Origin: Marinilabilia salmonicolor JCM 21150
GTDB lineage: Bacteria > Bacteroidota > Bacteroidia > Bacteroidales > Marinilabiliaceae
Direction of reading: 5' to 3'
NCBI RefSeq assembly: GCF_000259075.1
Contig: NZ_AJKI01000002.1
Coordinates: 558,001 to 622,000 of the forward strand
DNA length: 64,000 nucleotides
Under the pieces are notes generated by a model that worked only from the letters and a program-made list of their open reading frames with translations, searched no databases and was not told the origin of the DNA. The position numbers and the translations under genes were made by a program. The first letter of the stretch is position 1. Every line of letters starts with the position of its first letter. Shown in pieces: positions 26,583 to 35,500 of the stretch.

Positions 26583-26951
26583 ATGTCACTTCTTGGAAAT
26601 CTTATTTGGCTCATTTTTGGCGGTTTAATCACTGCCATCGAATATTTTGTTGCCAGTATTTTACTGATGATTACCATTATCGGTATTCCTTTTGGTTTGC
26701 AAACACTTAAGCTTGGCTTGCTGGCATTATGGCCGTTTAGTCAGAGAGTTGTGCCAAGTTCATCCAATGGAGGTTGTCTGAGTACAATTATGAATATCAT
26801 CTGGATTCTGATTGGAGGAATCTGGATAGCTGCCACTCATTTGATCTTTGGAGTGTTGCTGGCCATCACCATTATCGGGATACCTTTTGCTAAGCAACAT
26901 TTTAAACTTGCCGGATTGGCCCTTACACCATTTGGCTATCGGGTGGAATAG
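26583..26951 (+). CDS. yccF: YccF domain protein
   Basis: A 122-residue inner-membrane protein made of two YccF (DUF307) units. Each has a hydrophobic helix ending in a near-identical phrase: ASILLMITIIGIPFGLQTLKLGLLALWPF in the first and GVLLAITIIGIPFAKQHFKLAGLALTPFG in the second. The length is normal for the family, whose members are predicted integral membrane proteins without an established biochemical role. The gene appears monocistronic; 300 bp separate it from the cytochrome c synthetase gene and about half of that is an R2 repeat. Confidence 0.88.
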   Translation: MSLLGNLIWLIFGGLITAIEYFVASILLMITIIGIPFGLQTLKLGLLALWPFSQRVVPSSSNGGCLSTIMNIIWILIGGIWIAATHLIFGVLLAITIIGIPFAKQHFKLAGLALTPFGYRVE

Positions 26952-27252
26952 GGATTATTGTTTTGTGGAATTTATCTGAATTGGTCTGGGGCATATGGTT
27001 TTTAATTGGCGCCGGCAGGAGAACTAAGGGCTTGTTGCAAAGACTAAGTGTCTGTCCATAAACGAAGCGTTTTTCACGTGTTTGAGGTAGAAAGTTCAAA
27101 TTCAAGGTGTGTGAAAAATATAAACCGCAGAATACCAGTGTATTTGAGTATTTATATTTTGAGCAACAACGCAGAAGTTGGACTTTTTAGACAAACACTA
27201 ATTAAATCCCTATTTTAGCAAATTAAATCCAACTATGTAAATATAATGCTTT
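26952..27252. other. Intergenic stretch containing R2 copy A
   Basis: A 301-bp gap before ccsBA. The R2 element occupies 27046-27200 and ends 52 bp before the ATG, so any ccsBA promoter lies in the last 50 bp or inside the repeat. Confidence 0.6.
27046..27200. repeat. R2 MITE-like repeat, copy A
   Basis: About 155 bp. The left end AGTGTCTGTCCATAAA and right end TTTTTAGACAAACACT are imperfect inverted repeats. The interior (TTCAAATTCAAGG, TGTGAAAAATATAAAC, TATTTTGAGCAACAACGCAG) aligns with copy B at 47964-48118. No coding capacity. Confidence 0.85.
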
Positions 27253-30200
27253 ATGGATCGTGTGATTAATTTTCTTACCTCCCGTCAGTTGATGGGTGCT
27301 CTTTTTATTTTGCTGGCTGTTGTTCTATCGATTGCAACTTTCCTGGAAAATGATTTTGGTTACAATGCTGCACGGGCATTGGTTTACAACACCTGGTGGT
27401 TCGAACTGATATTTCTGTTGCTTGCCATAAATATGTTTGGAAATTTGTTTGCTTTCAATCTCTGGCGGTGGTCCAAGTTTCCTGTTTTGCTCTTTCACCT
27501 GTCGTTTTTCATCATCATTGTAGGGGCTGCAATAACCCGATATGTGGGGTTTGAGGGAAGCATGCCCATTCGTGAAGGTGAAATATCGGATACTTATTAT
27601 TCTTCTGAGGGATATGTGACCGTTGAGGTTGAAGATCAGGGAGGTACAGATGTGGTTCATGAGCAGGTTTTTCTTTCGGCCCGTACGCCCCGGGAGTTCT
27701 CTGCGAGAGTGGAAATTAACACTCAAACTTATGAGATCGAGAGTGTCTCGTACGTACAGAATGCAGCTGTTCGTCCAGTGGAAAAGCCTGGGGGACAACC
27801 GTTGGCCGGCATATTGTTTTCATCTTCTGTTGGCAGAGAGGAGCAGTTTTTGGCACCGGGAGAGCGGATAAACCGGCAGGGTGTAACCTTTGCTTTTGAG
27901 CCGCAAGATCCCGCAGGCGTGGATTATATCATTCGTCGTAAGGACAGGGAAGGTATTGTACTGCAAAGCAGAAAAACTTTACAAAAATCCTCAATGACTT
28001 CAGGGACTCAGGAATCAATTGCTCCTGCTACCATCGTTGAGATGCAGCCGGGAACTTTGTTTTCGTCAGATAATGTGAAATTTGCCTTGTCCCGCTTCTG
28101 GCCGGAGGCTGAATTGGGTCCGGTTTCTGTGCCGGGACAGGGAGGCTCCGGGCTTTCTGATGTGGTTTCTTTTAGGATTTCGACGGATGACAGGAGTTAT
28201 GATCTTCATGTAACGGGGAAAAAAGGAGTTTTTGATGAGCCTAATACTTTAACCCTGCCAGATGGTAGAATTTCGATTCGCTATGGTTCACTGCCGCTTC
28301 AGCTTCCTTTTGCCATCCGGTTAAATGATTTTCAACTGGAGAGATATCCCGGTTCGGAAAGTCCTTCGTCTTATGCCAGTGAGGTCACGCTAATTGATCA
28401 GCGTAAAGATCTTAAAATGGATTACCGTATTTTTATGAACAATATTCTGAACTACGATGGGTATCGGTTCTACCAATCGTCTTACGATCGGGACGAAAAA
28501 GGGACTATTCTTTCTGTTAATCGTGATTTCCTGGGGACAATCATTACTTATCTTGGGTATTTTCTGATGAGTGTCAGTATGTTTTGGTCGCTTTTTGCCC
28601 CCAAAACAAGGTTTCGCCAGTTGTTGCAAAAAACCAATACCATTTATCAAAAGCGTAAAAGTCTTGGACTTCTTTTGTTGTTAATGCTTTCTGCCACTTC
28701 TTTTGCTCAGGAAATGCCCCCCCGGGCTGATGAGGATATTGCCGAAAAGTTGGGACAGTTGTGGGTTCAGGATAAAGGAGGAAGAATAAAGCCGCTCAAC
28801 AGTTTGCATCAGGAAATCATGGTGAAGCTGGTTAAGCACAACAGTTTTAAAGGGTTTAATCCCGACCAGATGCTTTTGGGCATGTTTACTCACCCGGCCG
28901 AATGGCAGCGGGTGCCCCTGATTACGGTGAAGCATCCTCATTTAAAGGAGTTGTTGGGGGTTTCCGGTAAAAAGGCCGCTTTTAGTGACTTCTTTCTGGC
29001 TGACCGCAGTTACAAGATTAAAGAGATGGTTGATGCGGCGTACCGGAAAAATCCGGCCAATCGCGACAAGCTTGAGCAGGAACTGATTAAGGTTGATGAA
29101 CAGGTCAATGTGTTTTATATGGCTCAATCGGGCGAACTCCACCGAATGTTCCCTGTTAACAACAACCGGGAAGAGCCCTGGCTTATCCCATCCAGAGCAC
29201 CGGAAGGACTTTCCGCAACAGATAGTTTGTTCGTTGCATCCGCCATGCCGGCGTTTATCGTCGCGGTACGTGAAAATAATTCGGGCAGGGCATTGGATGT
29301 GTTGGGTGATATTTCCGATTTCCAGGATGCGCATGGAGGTAAACTGCTGCCATCTGATGCCATTCGCAATGCAGAAATTCTCTACAACCGTCTGAATATC
29401 TTCATGTGGCTGGCTACTTTCTTTTTTGTTTTGGGCATTGTTCTGGTGCTATACAATATTCTGGGACTGGTTTATCCGCCCGTGTCCAAAAAATGGATCA
29501 ATACGGCAGCACTATGGATAATTGGCATTGCATTTCTCTACCATTCTTTTGGTATGGCATTGCGCTGGTATGTTTCGGGGCACGCCCCGTGGTCCAACGG
29601 TTATGAGTCGATGATTTTTATTGCCTGGGCACTGTTGCTTGCAGGACTTTTGTTTAGCCGTCGCTCACCATTGGTGCTGTCGGTGACGGCTCTTTTTGCC
29701 GGAGTGGTGCTGATGGTTTCACACCTTAGTTGGATGAATCCTGAGATTACCAACCTGGTTCCGGTGCTGAAATCGTATTGGCTGACTTTACATGTAGCTG
29801 TTATTATTGGTGGATACGGATTCATGACCCTGGGAGCATTGCTGGGCTTTATGAATCTTTTGCTCACCACATTGAAAACCAAAGAAAATAAATCCAGAAT
29901 GAGCCTTGCCATTGATGAATTGACCGCTATCAATGAAATGGCACTGATTGTGGGATTGTATCTGATGACGATTGGATCGTTCCTGGGCGGTGTATGGGCC
30001 AACGAATCGTGGGGACGCTACTGGGGCTGGGACCCCAAAGAAACCTGGTCGCTCATTACCATTTTGATCTATGCTTTTGTGGTTCATATGCGGATGATTC
30101 CCGGACTGCGCGGCCGGATGGCTTTTAATACGGCATCAATTCTGGCCTTTGCTTCTGTAATAATGACTTACCTGGGAGTGAATTATTACCTCACAGGGAT

Positions 30201-30321
30201 GCACTCTTATGCCGGAGGTGATCCCGTACCCATCCCGTCCGCGGTTTATTATTCAGTGGTGATAGTATCGGTGCTTATTGGATATGCCTACTGGAAAGAT
30301 AGGAAGATAAAAGTGAATTAG
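27253..30321 (+). CDS. ccsBA: Fused cytochrome c synthetase CcsB-CcsA (system II)
   Basis: A 1022-residue integral membrane protein that would export haem and attach it to CxxCH motifs of periplasmic c-type cytochromes. The N-terminal half is ResB/CcsB-like: membrane helices at about 14-30, 48-68 and 75-97, a large periplasmic domain (about 100-420), and a fourth helix. A second periplasmic region (about 480-700) precedes the CcsA half. That half has six or more helices, the haem-handling WWD motif (WGRYWGWDPKETWS, from about 920), and conserved His residues near 763 (LYHSFGMAL) and 942 (FVVHMRM). Such fusions are known from Bacteroidota and Campylobacterota. No cytochrome or nrf gene lies beside it here. 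Confidence 0.93.
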   Translation: MDRVINFLTSRQLMGALFILLAVVLSIATFLENDFGYNAARALVYNTWWFELIFLLLAINMFGNLFAFNLWRWSKFPVLLFHLSFFIIIVGAAITRYVGFEGSMPIREGEISDTYYSSEGYVTVEVEDQGGTDVVHEQVFLSARTPREFSARVEINTQTYEIESVSYVQNAAVRPVEKPGGQPLAGILFSSSVGREEQFLAPGERINRQGVTFAFEPQDPAGVDYIIRRKDREGIVLQSRKTLQKSSMTSGTQESIAPATIVEMQPGTLFSSDNVKFALSRFWPEAELGPVSVPGQGGSGLSDVVSFRISTDDRSYDLHVTGKKGVFDEPNTLTLPDGRISIRYGSLPLQLPFAIRLNDFQLERYPGSESPSSYASEVTLIDQRKDLKMDYRIFMNNILNYDGYRFYQSSYDRDEKGTILSVNRDFLGTIITYLGYFLMSVSMFWSLFAPKTRFRQLLQKTNTIYQKRKSLGLLLLLMLSATSFAQEMPPRADEDIAEKLGQLWVQDKGGRIKPLNSLHQEIMVKLVKHNSFKGFNPDQMLLGMFTHPAEWQRVPLITVKHPHLKELLGVSGKKAAFSDFFLADRSYKIKEMVDAAYRKNPANRDKLEQELIKVDEQVNVFYMAQSGELHRMFPVNNNREEPWLIPSRAPEGLSATDSLFVASAMPAFIVAVRENNSGRALDVLGDISDFQDAHGGKLLPSDAIRNAEILYNRLNIFMWLATFFFVLGIVLVLYNILGLVYPPVSKKWINTAALWIIGIAFLYHSFGMALRWYVSGHAPWSNGYESMIFIAWALLLAGLLFSRRSPLVLSVTALFAGVVLMVSHLSWMNPEITNLVPVLKSYWLTLHVAVIIGGYGFMTLGALLGFMNLLLTTLKTKENKSRMSLAIDELTAINEMALIVGLYLMTIGSFLGGVWANESWGRYWGWDPKETWSLITILIYAFVVHMRMIPGLRGRMAFNTASILAFASVIMTYLGVNYYLTGMHSYAGGDPVPIPSAVYYSVVIVSVLIGYAYWKDRKIKVN

Positions 30322-30341
30322 TCGTTAGCCATTAGTGAAAG

Positions 30342-30560
30342 GGCCCCCTAAATCCCCCCAAGGGGGACTTTTAAGGATTTGCGTTACAAATGAAACGAGC
30401 ATGGCAACGATTGCCTCAAAAGAAAATGTATAAATTCTTGCATGCGAGTTCCATCCGACCTTGAAAAATTAATTTTATACGGATGAATTAGAGTCTTTCG
30501 CTTAGATGAAAACTTCTTCGGGATTTTTTTAGCCTCCCCTTGGGGGAGGTTGGTGGGGCT
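30342..30560. repeat. Composite inverted-repeat element enclosing R3a
   Basis: The left end (CCCCCTAAATCCCCCCAAGG) and right end (CTCCCCTTGGGGGAGGTTGG) are imperfect inverted repeats, each itself a small hairpin. The left hairpin, TCCCCC/GGGGGA at 30353-30367 followed by CTTTT, can act as terminator of ccsBA. R3a lies inside. Confidence 0.5.
30389..30487. repeat. R3 repeat, copy a
   Basis: A 99-bp element from AAATGAAACGAGCATGGCAA to TACGGATGAA. It aligns without gaps to 42698-42796 in the same orientation. An inner stem CATCCG/CGGATG is visible near the right end. Confidence 0.85.
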
Positions 30561-32080
30561 TACCACCAAACTCCGCTGTTACTCACAAAAGAGATATATT
30601 TCCCGCAAGGTGACCAGCTGGGTACATTAATACTTCCCTGACCGCCGTACAAATATGCAATAATTTCGGGTTGCCCGCCATCTGTAGGCATCCTTCGCAG
30701 ATAAACATGTTTGTAGAACGGGTGATCGCCCGCATCTATTTCCGGCCCGTAAGAGATGAAAACAATTTCTTTGCCATCTGGAGAAACGTGGGGAAACCAA
30801 TCGTTGTAACTATCAAAAGTGAGCTGTTCCTGTTCCGTTCCATCGGGAAGCATGCGCCAAAGCTGCATAGTTCCTGTACGGGCGGAGTTGAAATAGATGT
30901 ATTTCCCGTCGGGTGAGTATTCCGATCCGTCATCCAGTGCTTTTTGGTTGGTCAGTTGAATCTCTTCACCTCCGTCCACGGGGATTTTGTAAATATCATA
31001 TTGTCCGTTGCGTTCGGCTGTATAAATCACGAATTGATTGTCGGGAGACCAGCCATGGAGATAGGAAGGGCTTTTATCGGTAATTCGCATTGGTGTTCCG
31101 CCCTCCACCGGGAGACTGTAAACTACCGAGTTTCCTTTGTCATCGCTGGAATGATGACTGATGCCGATGGTTTTTCCGTCAAAAGTGAGCACATGGTCGT
31201 TGTTGTTGCTGGTGGCAAATCCGGTATTGATTTGTTGGGGGATTCCACCGGTTGGAGGAATGCTAAAAAGTAATCCTTCACTGTTGTAGATCAAATGCTT
31301 GTTGTCCGGCGTCCAGTTGGGGGCCTGAATGGAGATGGGGGAGGTAAAGATGCTTTTTCGAAGGCCTGTGGCAAGTTCCATCACTTCCAGATGACTTCCC
31401 AGATAATCCTGATAGGGAACCAGCTCTGCCGGAGCCGGCTTAACGAACCGTACATTCTCAAAAACTGCCTTCTCAAGCGTGGTGCTGTCGTGGGAACAGA
31501 CAAATAGCCCCGCCATCAGATTGTCATCTATGCTATCTGCTTCAAAGGTGATAGAAGTGAATGGCTCTCCGTATTTGGCCACTGACATTATCAGTGTCTT
31601 GCCCCTTCGTTCCAATTGCACAACATCCGGCGCCTGAATCTCCGATGACATTTCCAGTGTTTCACCTTTCTCTGTTGCCCTGTACTGAAGAGACGTGAGT
31701 CCGTCGCCGTGCACTACGACACTGTAATGCGGCGAACCAGTTGTCTTATTTTTGCGCAACATCCAACCCATCTTACGGTGCGAATGATGTCCTTCTCCTT
31801 CAAACTTCATCCGGGCTCTCAGAATAAAATCTCCTGATACTTCACGCCATGCGTAATGAAAGGCATCTTCATCGAACCAGATGTTTTCTCCGCTTCCGCT
31901 GATGGTATAAGTTTGGTTTTCCGGATTATACAAGGCATTTCCTGTAATGCCTGTTTTTCCGATATCGTTTTGTTCGGTAAAAATGCCTGTGTCGGGCGTC
32001 TGTGCATTAGTCATAAAGCTCATGATTAATGAGCCAATCAGGAGGATGGCTCCGTTTCTAGTTGTGTGTAATTGTTTCAT
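30560..32080 (-). CDS. TolB-like WD40 (PD40) propeller protein with N-terminal concanavalin-like domain
   Basis: A 506-residue exported protein with a signal peptide of about 26 residues (SLIMSFMTNAQ). Residues about 35-215 resemble a DUF1349/LamG-like beta-sandwich (FILRARMKFEGEGHHSHRKMGWMLR; VVVHGDGLTSLQYRA), as in carbohydrate-binding modules. Residues about 235-506 form a TolB-type propeller with repeated APNWTPDNKHLIY, GWSPDNQFVIYTA, EYSPDGKYIYFNS, HVSPDGKEIVFIS and SWSPCGKYISFVS blades. It is probably periplasmic or surface-bound and may bind a glycan or peptide. It is divergent from the giant-gene locus, 499 bp away. Confidence 0.85.
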   Translation of the reverse strand: MKQLHTTRNGAILLIGSLIMSFMTNAQTPDTGIFTEQNDIGKTGITGNALYNPENQTYTISGSGENIWFDEDAFHYAWREVSGDFILRARMKFEGEGHHSHRKMGWMLRKNKTTGSPHYSVVVHGDGLTSLQYRATEKGETLEMSSEIQAPDVVQLERRGKTLIMSVAKYGEPFTSITFEADSIDDNLMAGLFVCSHDSTTLEKAVFENVRFVKPAPAELVPYQDYLGSHLEVMELATGLRKSIFTSPISIQAPNWTPDNKHLIYNSEGLLFSIPPTGGIPQQINTGFATSNNNDHVLTFDGKTIGISHHSSDDKGNSVVYSLPVEGGTPMRITDKSPSYLHGWSPDNQFVIYTAERNGQYDIYKIPVDGGEEIQLTNQKALDDGSEYSPDGKYIYFNSARTGTMQLWRMLPDGTEQEQLTFDSYNDWFPHVSPDGKEIVFISYGPEIDAGDHPFYKHVYLRRMPTDGGQPEIIAYLYGGQGSINVPSWSPCGKYISFVSNSGVWW

Positions 32081-32579
32081 CCGTTTGAAATTTTGTAATT
32101 ACCTGATAATAAACCAAATAAAAAAATTGAGAATTCCGAGAAATCGGAAGAACCGCTTCGCTCTCACATAATATTTTTTAAACAAATTCTATTGTGATAT
32201 TTATGCTTAAAAAATATCATGTTCGTTTCATGGTTTTATAAGTTGTTTTTCCAAAGATAAGGAACTGCGGGGATAAAGCCATAGGCTGAAAAAGTCCTTT
32301 ACATTCTCCTGAAAACACAATTAAGGATCCTGTTTCTTCACGAAAGTTCAATTGCATAGTTGGTTAAGTTGACATTGTAAATTATTGCGGTTAATTTTAT
32401 TTCTGATTGGAAAATCGACCCTTTCATAATAGTTCTTCTTAACCTGCATTATTTTAAGCAGGGGTTGGTCTTGAATAGTCCCCGCCTAACCGGCAGCACT
32501 CATCATTTTTATGTGTGTCATCTGTGTGTAACAGTGGAAAGACGAAGTTGCATATTCCATTTATCCTTAACATACTCTT
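32081..32579. other. Divergent upstream region of the propeller gene and the giant-gene locus
   Basis: 499 bp of AT-rich DNA with no gene. A TTGACA at about 32366 followed after 18 bp by TTAATTTTAT is the only promoter-like arrangement toward the giant gene, and it is not the usual Bacteroidota form. A small hairpin near 32451-32475 (CCTGCATTATTTTAAGCAGG) is also present. Confidence 0.4.
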
Positions 32580-35500
32580 ATGCATTCAAGGAAAAAATTC
32601 AACCTCCTGGAAACCAAAAGGTTTTTAAACCGTGACTTGAAGACCAACCCGGGGCCAATCTCTCCTTCCCGACGAATGGTATTAAAAAAAATGTTCCTCA
32701 TTTTAATCGGTTTCTCTCCCGTTACCCGAATGCTTGGGAAAGCTCTTTCTACTCCATTTCAGGTCAGTAAAAAAGGGAAAACTATCCGGTTTATTTATGG
32801 CGGAGAAATAGCCTGGGCTGTAAACCCGACAGAATTTGGGGAAAACGCTGTTTTGAAGTACCGCGAATCTGACCGTGGTTTTTTTGTTCTCCTAAAGAAT
32901 GCGGTCTATCCGGGGAGTGGTATTCGGGCCGATTTTAAAGCTGCCATCAGTAATAAAACCGGTGAATGGCAAATGCATATTCGTTTTCCGCATCTTGACA
33001 TAAATAAACAAGTGGCTTTTATTCCCTGGCTCAAGGGACACGTTCAGCTTGAAGGATTTCATCGTCGCACCAAACAAATTTTGCTTGGTAATGCCGATTG
33101 GCTTTTTATTCCTGCTGGTAAATTAAGGTTGGATAAAAACTGGCAGTTAAGGCTTCAACCTGATGAATTGGTTACGGTAAACATTCTGGGGAGCCTTGAG
33201 CGCTTTGACGGCTTGAAGGTTCAGTTGGCTCCGCCTCTTTCTGCTTATTGGGTAAAGCTCAGAAAGCCAGAGGCTCACAGCTGGATAATGTTTGAAGGCC
33301 CTAAAGATAAATTTAAGGGTTTAACGAAACTGGACTCAGGAGAGCGTGGATTTTTTCAGACTCTGGAATATCCGTTTCGATACACCGGACTGGTGCTTTC
33401 AGAAAGACGGCGGGAAGGATTTTTCTGGGCAAGCAATGAAACTCAGGATCAAAGTAATTTGATCTATCAATCTATGAATGTTGATGGCACTGCGCTGTCG
33501 CTTTTCCGAAGTCGGTTTGTGAAGGAATACAGCGATGATAATGAATATTTTGGATTGGTGGCCGATTTGGGAGATAATCCCCAGTGGTATGGACATTCCC
33601 ATGCTGCCTTTGGGTTAGCAGGTTCTGCAACAGCCTGTTTCAGGCTCTTTGGAGAGGGGACTAAAGTTTACGACATCAATTGTAAAGCACGGATTACAGA
33701 ATCAGTTATATCCGTACAGGGCGCCCGTTCATTACCGGTGTCTTACATCCAACCAGTTGAAGTGGATGTTCAACCTCAGGATCCGGTTATCCAGCGCCTC
33801 CAAAAAGTGGAGTCAGGAAAAGCACAAAACTTTGGCATATTTGAATTTACACAGCAACAGGACAGAACCAGCTGGTTATACGTCAACAAGCAGTCTCTGA
33901 AGCTCAGGTTAAGAATTTTCGAACCAATAAAATTCAATCTGGTACGTCCGGAAGATTTCCTTAACCTGCAATTTGAGTTTGCAAATTTTAAGCTGGAGAA
34001 TAACATCCTTGAGATTGACAACACCAAAGATCCGGCTTTCTTTATTGTAAATTTCCCTTCTCAGCACCTTCGGGAACAGGCCTTTGAAGAGTTTGGAACC
34101 TATAATGTACCTGTTCAGTTTTTAAGAGCCGGCAACAGTCGTCTGGTTTTTAAAGTCCCATCAGATTATCCGCCGATTCGACTGGTTATGAGTGACCTGC
34201 TTGACTGGTCAAAATTTGAGCTTCAGGTTAATTACCGGGCACGATGGTTTAACACCAGCGCCGCAGTAAGCCTGATAAAAGCCAGAATTCGTGATTTGTC
34301 GGTTCCTTTAGGACGCCGGCGCGATTTGTCATCGGTTAAAATCAGACCCGGTGTGGTTCCTGTTATATCACGTAAAGTCAGAACCATTACTACCGGGACT
34401 CAGCCATCCAAAACTATCAGCCAGCCTATGTCTGCCATGGAGCTGAAAGTTGCGATGGCTTCCACACCCCGCGGTGCTTCAGTCATGTCTCTGGATGATC
34501 AGCAATTGACCCCGGCACTTGCCACTCCTGAAATTGAACTTAGTATCCCCGACACCTTAAGCGGGGCTATGCGAAATCTTCTTGAGATGAAGCCCCCTTC
34601 GCATCTTGAAACATCGATTGAAGCTCCTGTCTATGCAGAGATTTCTCCTAATCAGTTTGCCGGTTTTAATCACTCCATCCTGCTTAAAGATGAGTTTGAA
34701 GAGTACAATGAAGGCTCAGTTCATAGCCTGGATGTTTCTCAGGAAGGAGGGCTGGCGCCTGTAAGGCCTTCCGAAGATTTGCGGATTGATCCCTCACGGC
34801 CTGTTAAACGCTCCCGTGTAACTGTACAACCCTTACGACGAGAGCCCAACCAGAAAACACTCATTCAGGGGAAACCTCAAACCGGGTCTCTTCAGGTAAA
34901 GCCCATTAAACGAACTTATAAAAACCTGGTATCTCCTCTGATCCTGAATATTCCCCGGATTCTGGCACCTAAAGCAGGGCAGCTTTTTGAGTTGTGGCAC
35001 ACACGGATGGGGGTTCGTCTGGCTTCGGGAGAGGTGGATGAAGATGCGCTTAACGCCCTAAAAACAGTAAGAGTAATCTGGAGCAAATGGGCAAATGAAA
35101 AGGTTGGGGATGGTCCTGTTCCCGGAAATGACGGACTCAATAATATTCCACGGCCCATTGACTTCCACGAATTGGTGCACCTCACTTCAAATTACACAAA
35201 CTTAAAAGTCGCCGGATCCAGTCGTAAGGTATTGCCTGAGCCGGTAAAAGCAGACCAGCTTATGCTTTCCGGGATGGGAGCATGGTTTAACTATGCCTTT
35301 AAAATGGACACTCCTGTTCAGGATACTGGTCTGATAGGCTGGGATCAGCGGGCGACCATGGGACGTGATCATTTTATAAAAGTGGTACGTCGTGGATTCC
35401 TTTTTCCTTTTGGGCACAAAGCTGTTAAAATAACCACTGTTACCCGGGAATTAAGGAAGGTCAACGGGATCGTTGCTGCCCTCCTTGTAAAGAGGGAATA

